A stretch of 64,000 bases of DNA, taken from assembly GCA_029379385.1 (NCBI GenBank), contig CM055617.1:16810679-16874678 (forward strand). Reading direction: 5' to 3'. Source of the stretch: Quillaja saponaria. Lineage: Eukaryota > Streptophyta > Magnoliopsida > Fabales > Quillajaceae. Below the pieces are notes generated by a model that saw only the letters and a program-made list of their open reading frames with translations, was not told where the DNA came from and did not search any database. The position numbers and the translations under genes were made by a program. Below, piece by piece: positions 45,670 to 55,639 of this stretch (position 1 is the first letter of the stretch; the number at the start of each line of letters is the position of its first letter).

Positions 45670-46263
45670 TAGAGCTCGCCCCACCTCATCAACTTGCTCT
45701 TTTATTGCTGACCTAACATCACTCATTTTTGCTTTCATTTTTCCCTCCTTTGAGAATGGAAAAATATTCTTAATAGAACAATCGTTCCATAGGCTGTAGA
45801 TGGGTTTACTTTATCTTCATTTCTAGACCATGGAATATCTCCAGAGCTCTCCTTAAAGTATGAACTATTAAATTTAAGATGCCAATCAAGTTCTTTAGGT
45901 TCACCTATTTGGGGTCTGTCATACTTCCTATCCATGAGATTATTTTATCATCAAGAAGGCAATTTCCTTCTCCAGATTTAACATTGGGCCTACTACCATC
46001 AAGAACTTAACCTATATGATTTTTTGATTGCTTAGAGACTTGAGACTGTGAAACTATATTGGCACTAATAACATTATCATTCTTATAGGGCTCAAAAAGA
46101 CCATTATTGGGATTGTACTTCCATGAGTATAAATAAGCACAGTGCCCTCTGAGCCCTTAGAGAACTTGAAGCTCTTGTTACTCATCCCAACCACTTCATT
46201 AGGGATTTATTCCATTCCCCAATAGGAGGGGCGTTTTTCCATTTGCTTGCAGATGCATTGCTA
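45670..46263 (-). repeat. Kinase segment duplicated on the left of the viral array
   Basis: About 594 bp equivalent to 54421-55046, with about 10% mismatch and small indels (e.g. a 27-bp stretch around 54690-54715 is missing here). It stops exactly where viral sequence begins, at 'gcattgcta|catctaag'. Confidence 0.85.
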
Positions 46264-46483
46264 CATCTAAGAACCCATTTAGTCCGTTGAGTTGAGGACG
46301 TTGTGGGTTGTATAAGTCCTTTGAAAGTTTGATTCTCTGAATCGAAGTCTTAATGGCTGGTATTTTAAGAAGATTTTCTAATTCTGACAATTCTTTTGGT
46401 TCTAGTTCTGATAGTCTGGCTAGAAATAATAAAGAAATTATTTTAGTAGAAAATATAGAAAAGGAATTACAAAATTAGACTTA
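46264..46483 (+). pseudogene. Endogenous pararetrovirus copy 2: start of ORF1
   Basis: Plus-strand leader and the first about 35 codons of the viral polyprotein, with 'NSDNSFGSSSDSLARNN' and 'EIILVENIEKELQN'. The same sequence, inverted, is at 52965-53165 in copy 3. It stops at 46483, where sequence from the RNase H region follows directly. The whole movement-coat-protease-RT part is missing. Confidence 0.75.
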
Positions 46484-47020
46484 GCCCTAGATTGCAAATT
46501 ATTATTTGCTAGGTTAAGGAAAAATCCTCCTGAGTGGAATAATGATTTCATTAAAGCAATCAAAAGAATAAAACAGAGACTTAAAGAACTTCCATGCCTG
46601 TGTATACCTTCCAGAAGCCTTTAAAATAGTAGAAACAGACACTTCTGAGTTAGGATATGGAGGAATTCTTAAACAAAAAATTGTTAATAAAGAGCAACTA
46701 GTTAGATTCAGTTTAGGAACTTGGAAATGTGTATAACAAAACTATTATACCATAAAAAAAATGAGATGTTATTAATAGTTTTGTGTATCACTGAGTTTGA
46801 ATCTGACCTATTAAATAAAAGATTTTTATTAAGAATAGATTGTAAATATGCTGAGGATATTTTATTAAAAGATATTAAAATATAGCATCTAAACAAATAT
46901 TTGCAAGATGGCAGGGAATCCTTTCTATATTCGAATTTGATATAGAATTTATAAAAGGAGAATCTAATTCTTTGCCTGATTTTCTGACAACATAATTTTT
47001 TTCAGGGATCCTAAAAGTAA
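46484..47020 (+). pseudogene. Endogenous pararetrovirus copy 2: RNase H
   Basis: The plus strand carries the connection/RNase H region: 'LRKNPPEWNNDFIKAIKRIK' (46520-46580), 'VETDTSELGYGGILKQ' (46630-46680; E-T-D is the first catalytic aspartate block) and 'FEFDIEFIKGESNSLPDFL' (46930-46990). Frameshifts and stops (e.g. 46622) are present. It pairs with the minus-strand remnant of copy 1 (2946-3530). Confidence 0.8.
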
Positions 47021-47027
47021 AGGAGTT

Positions 47028-48107
47028 ATGTCCTTTCAAACAAATTCACCTGCAAAAAGAAACGTCTCTACTTTTAATGTTAAGGAATCTGACAAAGAAT
47101 CTTTAAGTGATCAGGCTTATGAATTAGCCATTCCTTGTAATACTAAGGATTTTAAATATCAATATATCTCTCTATCTTATAAAAAGATAGCACCATATGA
47201 GATAGCTTCATTTTATCTCAGTAATCATCTTCTCCCTGAATTAGAACCCAATGGTACTTTATACTATTTAAATATCCTTGTGGACATAGAATCTGTTTCT
47301 CATAAACCCTGAATTAGAGCAGGGATAGAATTGGCTTATTAAGAACTCATAGTTTATAAAGTTATGAAGCCTGAAGATGGGGTATGGATCTATACCGCCA
47401 GAAACAAATAAGAGATAGAAGAATATTTCCCCGGTTATACAATTATTTCGATTATATAGCCGCTTGGGAGAATTTGCTTTTATTCGAAACAAAGCAAGGA
47501 AACATAGCTGGTTTCTCGGATTCACCCTTAATGATGAACCCTCTCCTGATACGTTTCCTTAATGGTTTAAAACCTAGTACTTTTCATGAGGATTATTTCC
47601 AATATCCCTACCTAAATATGTCCATCAATATTGATTAAGATTATGTGAGAATAATAATTCTCTAGAACCACAAGATAAAATAATCATGTTTACAGCTTAT
47701 TGTCAGTTTCCATGATCGTGAAATGGGAATACATAGTCAAAGACTATTCTACTTCTGCATTTGGGATTAATCAATTTGTTCTATGGCTAATTCGAAGGTC
47801 CCAAATAAAGTGGTGGAATAATTTCTCTAATTTTGAAAAGAATTTAAATAATTTTCAAAAATTAAGAATTTTAAGATCTCGAGCTTCTGCTCAAAAATAT
47901 TATTTGAACGTAAATAAAAAGATTTTACATGTGGTCAAAGGCTTATTAGCCTCCTCCTCAAAAGAATATGTCCAGAAAGAACTGTTAAAAATCCTAAAAG
48001 ACAACTATTCTAATATGAGTCAAGATGACCCAACCTATTTTCAAGACTCCCAAGATCCCTTTGACGAAGGAGCTGAGGACTTCATTGAAGAAGGACGACA
48101 ATACTAA
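47028..48107 (+). pseudogene. Endogenous pararetrovirus copy 2: second ORF, unknown function
   Basis: Three consecutive plus-strand pieces (47028-47312, 47384-47638, 47700-48107) together about 350 codons long follow RNase H after a stop. Start 'MSFQTNSPAKRNVS'. The middle has 'QYISLSYKKIAPYEIASFYL' and 'LPELEPNGTLYYLNILVD'. A tryptophan-rich part follows ('LWLIRRSQIKWWNNFSNFEK'), then a lysine-rich helix and an acidic C-terminus ('DPFDEGAEDFIEEGRQY'). I recognise no enzyme motif. Copy 1 carries a degraded homologue. Florendovirus-like genomes are known to have a small downstream ORF of unknown role. It is broken by at least two frame breaks but is the best-preserved viral ORF here. Confidence 0.65.
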
Positions 48108-48358
48108 AGTCCATATGCCTTTACCCTCTAGAGTCTGCAAGCTTTTTCTTCAAAAGTTTTTCTTAAGTGTGTTCTGAGTGTTTTGTAAAATAAGTTTGAG
48201 AGTGAGATTTTTTACAAGCTAAGATCCTCAAAGCTTGTATCAGAGTACTTGTATCTTCTTATACCTATGATTGAGTTTTGTACCAGTTATATCTGTAGTT
48301 GTTGTAAAATTGTTATTGTCAAGTTGTACCTGTAATCATGTTGTACTTGTGATCGTGT
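48108..48358 (+). promoter_or_regulatory. Pararetrovirus copy 2: 3' intergenic region
   Basis: Noncoding plus-strand stretch after the second ORF, with pyrimidine-rich and 'ttgtacctgt/ttgtacttgt' repeated words (48260-48356). In the family this interval carries the pregenomic RNA promoter and poly(A) signal; no clear TATA box is visible. It stops at about 48358, where copy 3 begins in the opposite direction. Confidence 0.5.
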
Positions 48359-49210
48359 CCTAGAAATCTTTGTAATTGTTGTTTTTCCTTTAACTCATTA
48401 GGAAATTTCTCAGCAAATAGTATCGCTCTATCAATAGGAATAATTGATCCTTTAGAAATATTGTGACCTAAGAATCGAGTAGCAGTTTGGAATATTTTTA
48501 CCTTTTGCTGAAACTATTAGTCTTGCCTTGGTGACAATATTCAGAAACATATGAAGATGTCTGAAATGTTTTTCAATAGAAAGGAAAACACTAAAACATC
48601 ATCAATATAAATAATTATATATTCATGATAGGGATTGAAAATATCATTCATAATATTTTGAAATTCAGAGGGACCATTTTTCAATCTAAATGGCATGACA
48701 TTCCATTTATAATGTCCAAAAGATATTGTAAAAGCAGTTTTGTACTTATTTTTCTTAGCTATCTAAATTTGCCAATATCCTGATTTCATGTCAAATTTAG
48801 AAAATACCTTAGCAACAAAAAGTCTATTAAGCAAATCCTTCTTATTCGGGATCAGATATCTTATCCATCTTAAAGCTTTGTTCAAAGGTTTGTAATTTAT
48901 AACTAACCTTGGAACTCATCTTTCAAGTTTTGTAGCATTTTCAACATAAAATGTAGGGCAACTCTAGGGAGTATAACTCTTTCTTATTAATCCCTTTTTC
49001 AATAATTCTTCAATTTCTTTCTTACAAATTTTTATATGTTTAGGACCCATAGCAATAGGTCTAGCCTTCGTAGGAATTTGTTTTTCAGAGAAATCTAATT
49101 CATACGAAAAATTTATTATATATTGTTTCATGTTCCATAAGGCATTAAGAATCTCAGCACATATTGTTTGTTCTATTTTATTTTGAAATTTTTTGATTTC
49201 TTCTTGCAAC
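48359..49210 (-). pseudogene. Endogenous pararetrovirus copy 3: reverse transcriptase
   Basis: Minus-strand RT: 'KIEQTICAEILNALWNMKQY' then the 'KQIPTKARPIAMGPKHI' block (49060-49110), 'ELLKKGLIRKSYTP' (48970-49010), 'IRYLIPNKKDLLNRL'-like text (48820-48870) and the YIDD box (about 48595-48610). It ends in the post-RT block corresponding to 'QLQRFLG' at the junction 48359. Stops include one in the S-P-W-S segment (48965). RNase H and everything after it are absent. Confidence 0.85.
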
Positions 49211-49800
49211 TTTTAATACTTTAATTGTTCTTCAATTCTTTTATATTCTATCTCTTCTTTTAGAGACATAAGAAACTTTTCTTTTCTTTTTATAGTATCT
49301 TTCATTAGATTTATTTCATAGATTCTAGGTTCTTCAACAAATTCGAATTTAATTTATCTGCCTTTAATCATTATTTCTACCCCTGATTCATAAATCCTAG
49401 ATATAGGGAATAACATATGGAGGAAGTGGTTTCCTAAAATTACTCATTGTGCTAGGCCTTTTACTAATACAAAGGGTATAGAAAAACAAACATTATTATT
49501 ACAGACTGCAGCATTTGACAACTTGTAGTCTATTATTAATCTATTTCCGTCAACTGCATGAAGGATTTGAGTGGTCTTTTGGAAGTACTTTGAGAGTACT
49601 AATCATTCGTTGATACAGTTTAAGTCTGCTCTTGAATCTATAAATTCATTATTCATTACTATTGTTATTTTAGTGAGCCATTTTTGGACTATTACGAGTT
49701 CTACAACACAAACCCATCCTTCTGGATTATTTAGGATATTAATAGATCTTTCATTAGATTCTTGTATTATTATGCTTTTTTCTTTATTTTTGGTTCTTTA
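49211..49800 (-). pseudogene. Endogenous pararetrovirus copy 3: aspartic protease
   Basis: The minus-strand protease active site reads I-D-S-R-A-D-L-N-C-I-N-E (about 49605-49645), with arginine replacing the glycine of the D-S-G triad. It is followed by 'LVLSKYFQKTTQILHAVDGN'. The linker to RT holds a charged helix. Frameshifts and stops are present. Confidence 0.75.
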
Positions 49801-50225
49801 TTTTTTTATTTCTTTTGATGATTCTCATAAAAGGTCCTAAAACTGATCTTCATCAGATTCTTCTAAAACTGAAACTCTTTGTTTTAGAGTTTTTAATTCT
49901 TTCATCTCTACTTTAAGATCAGCTATTGTCGGTTCTTTGGAAGAATTGTTGACAGTTTTTACTTGCTCAATGATATTCTTAAAAGAATAAGAATCATCTT
50001 TGATGTTTCCTTTAATCTTGAATTCTTATCCCTAGAAGACAATTGGATATACACTTCAAGCTGTATTCTTCTTCCTTTCGGGTCTTGAATTTTATCTATT
50101 AAGTCTAGAATCAGACTTTCTTTATTAGAGAGTACATTAAGACTTACGTTATTTAATCCTATAGATTTTAGGATACACTCATCGCAATTATTGTTAGAAC
50201 AACACCTAGATCTTTTAAAATTATC
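49801..50225 (-). pseudogene. Endogenous pararetrovirus copy 3: coat-protease linker
   Basis: Minus-strand reading with the cysteine cluster 'CCSNNNCDEC' (about 50180-50210), 'GLNNVSLNVL' and 'LILDLIDKIQD' (50080-50130). It matches copy 1 (5220-5400). A serine/threonine-rich stretch precedes the protease. Confidence 0.7.
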
Positions 50226-51400
50226 TTACTCATAACTAGACTCTTCTCCAGAGTTGTCTAGGCTAGAGTCTAATTTAGATTGTTCTATTATGAAAACATT
50301 CATTTCTTCCCTTTCTTCATCTGAATCTTCTATTAAGATTCGACACAAGGATTTCTTTAATCCTTCATCTATTTGGAGGGCATTTATCTTCTTCTTGACT
50401 CTGCATTTATTTTGAAAATATCCTAATTTTTCACATTTATAACAGATAGGAACTTTTTTATAATTAGTTTTCTTAATTACAAGTTTTTTACAGAATTTGT
50501 AATAACCTATTTTTTTGCTTTTTATTCTTTTCATAAGATTTTCTCTTATAGGGTTTATTATAGAATTTCTTCTGAAATTTACAATTCTTTTTAGATTGTT
50601 TAAATTGATTTCTTATGGGATATCCAAATTGTTCACATAAATTTCCTAAAGCTTTTTTGCTACTCAATTTTTCTTTATCAATTTTTCGTTTTAATCTAAT
50701 ATCATTACATAATGATATTCCTTCTGAAACTACCTTTGAAGCTAATTCGCCATAAGTGTAGCTACTGTAGGGTATATTACCTCTATGTTTATCTTTCAAT
50801 TTGTTTCTTATTTTATTTGTAAATAGAGTTGGCAGACCAGCTAAAATTTTTTCTTTCTAGAACTCAGCTTGACTGTTTGGCCTCTGATAGACTCTAAACA
50901 GAAAGACATCTTTATACCATTGAAAATGGGACAAATTTAGACACCTAAGATTTATCAATTGTTCATGTGATCTATCCAATCTAAACATATTTGCTCCTAC
51001 AAAATGATTTCTTATTGTATAAATCAAAGTATTAACTATGTTTGTTACAAAATTTCTATTTTCTTGCTTCCCAGAATTTAAAATCTCTTATTTAGAGATA
51101 TCAGATAGATGAAAATCCCACCAACCTAAAAGTTGTCCTATAAATCCATTTATTATGGCTAGGGCTATTTCTCTATCAGTATTTCCATTAGACCTACATG
51201 CTATAGCATATATAAGCATGTGTTTAGTGGTTTGAAGTACTTGTTATTCCGCTAGTCTGTCTATATTCCATTCAGCTATTGATTTACCATCAAATTGAAC
51301 TCTATCTTGAATAGTATTATCTTCATACTAAAGATCTAACAGAGAAGGTATCAGGTAGTACATTTTTTATGGTGCCGTAGGCATAATTTTATTCCAGTGA
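50226..51400 (-). pseudogene. Endogenous pararetrovirus copy 3: coat protein with zinc knuckle
   Basis: Minus-strand order: 'FVGANMFRLDRSHEQLINLR' (50945-51005), 'HFQWYKDVFLFRVYQRPNSQ' (50865-50930), and 'LAGLPTLFTNKIRNKLKDKH' then 'GNIPYSSYTYGELASKV' (50720-50850). These match the conserved core of Caulimoviridae coat proteins, which contacts the R-N-K / I-P-Y motif. A lysine-rich stretch follows, then the zinc knuckle CYKCEKLGYFQNKC (50400-50441), where tyrosine replaces the metal-binding histidine. An acidic tail follows. The normal role is to package the DNA genome. Confidence 0.8.
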
Positions 51401-52250
51401 AGTTTATTAACTTCTAGATGTGAGTCTTTCTTTAATTTTTTTGGATTTTGGCTGAACATGTTTACACTCTTCTTTTATGATAAGTTTAATTTTTGTAACC
51501 TATTTACTAGTTTACTAGTTTATCTACAAAGTCTTTATCATTAACTTTGGACTCTTTTCTGAATTTCAATTTTACTTCAGGTGAAGGTTTCATCATGATA
51601 AGATCTATTTTTGAAGTTTATTTATTGGAAGATCCTGATGCTTAAGAAATTATTTGTTAAGAAGATTTTTCTTAAATAAAATTTTTTTCTATCCTAGAGG
51701 GTTGTTTTCCTAAGGATTGAAGAAAAGGATTTGTATAATTATTTTGGTTGGAAATTTTAACCAAGGCACTGGAAGTGAAGGCTTCTTTCGGAATAACTAA
51801 ATAAGGATTAACTATTATTTCTCCTTTTGATTTTTTAATAAAGAGGGACGACTCTGGTGGATGAAATGTAAATTTTTTTTCCTTCTCTAGTAAAAAAGTT
51901 TTGATAAGCAGCCTTTAACACATTTAAAAACTGAGGATTATCAAAGTCAGGCCACTCTTTTTTGTGATACCTAAAAGTTCTTTCTAACCAATTAAAGAAT
52001 ATTGGTTTTTTATGGAATTTTTCCATATACTGCTTATGCATAGAAATCCAATAATTTCTTTCCTTTTTAATAAAGACTGTGTATAACCATTTATGTTTGC
52101 TCGTGAAAGGATGAAGAGATTCATTAGAGGATAACATGCAAATGCTGTATCCCATCTCAGAAGGGGTTGAAGAATTATCCATAGAGGTAGATATCCTTCT
52201 AGACGATTCTCTTAGGTTTAATCTAATCTTTCTATTTGAAGAGAATTTTA
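51401..52250 (-). pseudogene. Endogenous pararetrovirus copy 3: movement-to-coat linker
   Basis: The minus strand holds an open piece of 115 codons (51835-52182) with 'SKHKWLYTVFIKKERNYW' and 'HKKPIFFNWLERTFRYHKKE' then 'WPDFDNPQFLNVLKAAYQNF'. It is the region between the movement and coat domains; no enzymatic motif is recognised. A stretch of proline/lysine-rich sequence to 51400 is fragmentary. Confidence 0.6.
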
Positions 52251-53165
52251 CCTCAACATCTCCATCAATGTATTCAATTATTGATTTTAAGTCTTTAGTT
52301 TGTATTTGCTTGGGGGGAATTCCTTGATTTATTTCCAGGTTTCAGGAAGTTTTACTTGATCCCAAGTTATTGTTTTTGGAACTACCATATTAGTCTTAGC
52401 TAGATTAGCTATGAAAAGTGTAGTTTCACCTCTTTTTGACTCTATCCTGGCATTAGGTGTCATAGTATTCATGACTTTATAATAAATTACATATATTAGG
52501 ACTACGTTTTCTGATCCTGGGAGCATATCAAAACCATGAGATTGAATGTTTAAAGTTAATGCATTCATGATGTTTTGATCTGTCAGGGATATTGAAAAAT
52601 AAGAATAACAACTAAAGAATATAGGACCATCACAAAGGCTTGATTCTATACACCCTAATAATGAATCCGAGAACTTATTATGTTTAGTGTCCCTAACACA
52701 TATAAGGGCTGAAGTATTTAATCCAAATCTGGCTCAAGGTTTTAACGCCACTTGAACCATTCCTATATGAAGGTATTTAAATTTCTTTTTATGTTATTCT
52801 ATCAATTTAGAAGAGAATAATTTAAAATTATCCTGACCTACTTTTAGGGGGATATATTCTTCCATAGTCTTAATTATGTAATCTTGTTTTAAACTGAAAC
52901 TTCCTTTCCTATAAATTTGTTTATCCGAAGTATGAGGAAGATTCCAATTTTGTAATTCCTTTTCTATATTTTCTACTAAAATAATTTTTTTTATTATTTC
53001 TAGCTAGACTATTAGAACTAGAACTAGAAGAATTGACAGAATTAGAAAATCTTCTTAAAATACAGCCATTAAGACTTCGAGTCAGAGAATCAAACTGTCA
53101 AATGACTTATACAACCCTCAACATTCTCAACTCAACAGGACTAAACGGGTTCTTAGATGTCTCGA
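52251..53165 (-). pseudogene. Endogenous pararetrovirus copy 3: movement protein (30K superfamily)
   Basis: The minus strand begins near 53165. 'NSLARNNKKIILVENIEKEL' (52965-53010) is followed by 'YIPLKVGQDNFKLFSSKLIE' (52795-52860). The 30K core has 'LICVRDTKHNKFSDSLLGCI' then 'ESSLCDGPIFF' (52625-52710) and 'LTLNIQSHGFDMLPGSENVV' with 'YYKVMNTMTPNARI' (52440-52560). In the family this domain builds tubules or opens plasmodesmata for cell-to-cell spread. Stops and frameshifts break it. Confidence 0.7.
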
Positions 53166-53240
53166 CTTCGTTTCCTGGGTTTGTTTTATCGACTTTGAAG
53201 AATAATGAACCATTTTTTTAGACTATTCCTAATTTCTACC

Positions 53241-53262
53241 AATCAACATGGCTCTGATACCA
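53241..53262 (-). other. Pararetroviral primer-binding site (initiator tRNA-Met)
   Basis: Minus strand TGGTATCAGAGCCATGTTGA (53243-53262): the first 12 bases are the exact plant initiator tRNA-Met primer site used by Caulimoviridae. It lies only about 80 bases before the apparent start of the viral polyprotein. About 55 bp of further viral leader (53263-53318) lies upstream, without any LTR. Confidence 0.8.
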
Positions 53263-53318
53263 ATAAGGGAAGCTAGCGCACAACCAGACAAAAACAGATC
53301 AACAGCAAAACAGAGAGA

Positions 53319-53920
53319 GCATTTTTCAATTCAAATGGCATGACATTCCATTCATAATATCCAAAAGGTACTGTAAAAGCAATTTTGTCCTCATCTTTCT
53401 CGGCTATCTAAATTTGCTAATATCTTGATTTCATGTCAAATTTAGAACATACCTTAACAGCATAAAGTCTATTAAGCAAATCCTTCTTATTTGGGATCGG
53501 ATATCTTATCCATCTTAAAGCTTTGTTCAAAGGTTTATAATTTATAACTAACCTTGGAACTCCTCTTACAAGTTCTGCAGTGTTTTCAACATAAAGCGCA
53601 GAGCAACTCTAAAGACTATAACTCTTTCTTATTAATCCCTTTTTCAGTAATTCTTCATTTTCTTTCTTACAAATTTCTAGATGTCTAGGACCCATAGCAA
53701 TAGGTCTAGCCTTTGTAGGAATCTGTTTTTCAGAGAAATCTGGTTCATACAGCAAATCTATTATATGTTGTTTCTTGTTCCAAAAGGCATTAGGAATCTC
53801 AGCACATATTATTTGTTCTATTTTATTTTGAAATTTTTTAATTTCTTCTTGCAACTTTGAAAACTTTAATTGTTCTTCAATTCTTTTATATTCTATCTCT
53901 TCTTTTAGAGACATAAGAAA
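53319..53920 (-). pseudogene. Endogenous pararetrovirus copy 4: reverse transcriptase fragment
   Basis: Minus-strand RT N-terminal half: 'KIEQIICAEIPNAFWNKKQH', 'KQIPTKARPIAMGPRHLEIC', 'ELLKKGLIRKSYSL' (53609-53914), 'IPNKKDLLNRL' and the region up to 'MPF' (53320-53345), where it is cut. It is nearly identical in layout to copy 3 but separate from it. Stops are present at the S-P-W-S site. Confidence 0.85.
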
Positions 53921-54420
53921 CTTTTATTTTCTTTTTATAGTATCGTTCATTAGATTTATTTCATGGATTCTAGGTTCTTCAACAAATTCGAATTTAATTT
54001 GTCTACCTTTAATCATTGTTTCTACACCTGATTCATCAATCCTACATATAGGGAATAACATATGCAGGAAGTGGTTTCTAAAATTACTCCTTGTGCTAGG
54101 CCTTTTACTAATACAAATGGTAGAGGAAAACAAACTTTATTATTGCAGACTGCAACATTTGACAACTTGTAGTCTATTTCCATCAGTTGTATGAAAGATT
54201 TGAGTGGTCTTTTGGAAGTACTTTGAGGGTACTAATCCTTCGTTGATGTAGTTTAAATCTGCTCCTGAATCTATAAGAGCTATAGATTGAAAACTAAATT
54301 CATTATTCAGTACTATTGTTACTTTAGGAAACCATTTTTGGGCTATTACGAGTTCTACAACACAAACCCATCCTTTTAGATCATTTAGGATATTAATGAT
54401 CAAAACTCTCTTGTTACTTG
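53921..54420 (-). pseudogene. Endogenous pararetrovirus copy 4: aspartic protease
   Basis: Minus-strand frame with 'FQSIALIDSGADLNYINEGL' and 'VPSKYFQKTTQIFHTTDGNR' (54160-54290). The D-S-G triad is intact here, unlike copies 1 and 3. The linker 'KGRQIKFEFVEEPRIHEINL' (53950-54010) leads to RT. The viral sequence ends at about 54420, joined to the kinase pseudogene. Confidence 0.8.
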
Positions 54421-55046
54421 CCAAAGTATAGAGCTCGCCCCACCTCATCAACTTGCTCTTTTATTGCTTACCTAGCATCACTCACTTTTGCCTTCATTTT
54501 TCCCTCTTTTGAGAATGGAAACATCTTGATAGAAACAATCGTTCCATAGGCTTACAGATGAGTTTACATTATCTTCACTTCTAGACCATGGAATATCTCC
54601 AGAGCTCTCCTTAAAGTATGAACTATTAAATTTAAGCTGCGAATCAAGTTCCTTAGGTTCACCTATTTGGGTTTTGTCATACTTTGGTTCTACAAAGGCT
54701 TTACTACTACTTCCTATCCATGAGGTTCTTTTATCATCAGGAAGGCAATATCCTTCTCTAGGTTTAACATTGGGCCTACTAGCATCAAGAACTTCACCTT
54801 TATGATTTTTTGATTGCTTAGAGACTTGAGACTCTGAAATAGTATTGGCACTAATATCATCATTCTTATAAGGCTCAAGAGGACCATTACTGGGATTGTA
54901 CTTCCATGAGTATAAATCAAGCATAGTGTCCTCTGAAAGCCCTTAGAGAACTTGAAGCTTTTGTTACTCGTCCCAACTACATTGGGGATTTATTCCATTC
55001 CTCAATGGGAAGGGCATTTTTCCCTTTACTTGCAGATGCATTGCTA
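54421..55046 (-). repeat. Kinase segment duplicated on the right of the viral array
   Basis: Counterpart of 45670-46263. This copy is slightly more complete: it keeps 'SSSKAFVEPK' and 'GRALYFGK', which the left copy lacks. Confidence 0.85.
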
Positions 55047-55639
55047 ACAGTCCTACACTCTGTCTCTTTCATAATCAGCTCCTCAGAAACTTCTTTGCTA
55101 TTGCAACTGACCCTTGATTTTCTACAACTGGTTTTTCACCATTAGTTTCTGACATATGATGCACAGTCTTTTCTTCCAAGGTAAGCTTCTGAAGGAAACC
55201 ATTTTCGTTAAGGTGATTACTCAACTTATTGCGCAAAGCTGCCTCAGCCCTAGTGAACCTGTTTCTCCTCAAAAATTCGAGAATCACAGTCAACCAAGTG
55301 ACAAAAAAAAATCTCATATCAGACTCAACCAAGCAACGGCATTTTGTCTCTTAGTACCCCCAATTAAAGGGAAATCCCAAAAAAAATAAAAAATTTCAAT
55401 TCCTTTTCCCTTTGAGACAATTCTCAAGTGACAAAAGAAAGCACATTTGTCAATTTTTTTTATCAAAAGAAAGCACAATTGTGCCGACCTGGCTCTAGAA
55501 GCTTTAATCACCCATTTTCATCGCAAATTTTACACCACCACTAAGATTGTAGTTCCCAAATCTAAATATTGGAAACTTAAGTCACATAAATATTCTTCTC
55601 CTTTACCACGAACACTAAACCCCAATCCCAACAAATTTT
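54421..55639 (-). pseudogene. DYRK-type protein kinase retropseudogene, 5' part
   Basis: The minus strand holds the mRNA 5' end and N-terminal region of the same kinase. 'ILEFLRRNRFTRAEAALRNK' and 'LNENGFLQKLTLEEKTVHHM' (55140-55290) form a LisH-like helical start. A linker of 148 open codons follows (54478-54924) with 'LYSWKYNPSNGPLEPYKNDD', 'GSSSKAFVEPKYDKTQIGEP' and 'FKESSGDIPWSRSEDNVNSS'. It is cut at about 54421 by viral sequence. 54421-55046 duplicates the end of the left part (45670-46263). The 5' end lies at 55639, next to the target duplication. Confidence 0.85.

Larger units (their letters stand above)
42931..46263 (-). pseudogene. DYRK-type protein kinase retropseudogene, 3' part
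   Basis: The minus strand reads colinearly, without introns, from an N-terminal linker to the kinase C-terminus. Landmarks are 'FKESSGDIPWSRNED' (45840), an acidic 'DEDDDQPFVEEDSYFSEEQY' (45160-45230) and 'RAEPVWRGFVTQTIELIML' (44975-45030). 'NRNGFEEDKNFHVVLN' with the glycine-loop 'YLGSATFNKAIQAHD' follows, and the VAIK-like 'VCVKIIKNN' (44060-44230). HCDLKPENIL is degraded to 'YYDLKP*NIL', and 'VIDLKSSHF' (usually D-L-G) and the activation loop 'SYVQSRSYRAP' come next. The last blocks are 'WSLGCILAELCTGN' (43610) and 'PSEALKHPWL'-like 'AFEALKHPWLSYPYEP'. These mark the plant DYRK/YAK1-like group. Frameshifts and stops abound. The 3'UTR and an A8 tail end at 42931. At 46263 it is cut by viral sequence. 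Confidence 0.85.

Noticed and set aside
53241..53262. Initiator tRNA-Met primer site as part of an LTR retrotransposon
   Set aside because: No LTR ends nearby, and the downstream order (movement, coat, protease, RT) is that of a pararetrovirus.
42931..55639. Two independent kinase pseudogenes
   Set aside because: Only one A tail and one pair of target repeats surround the set; the overlap is confined to about 0.6 kb next to the viral array.
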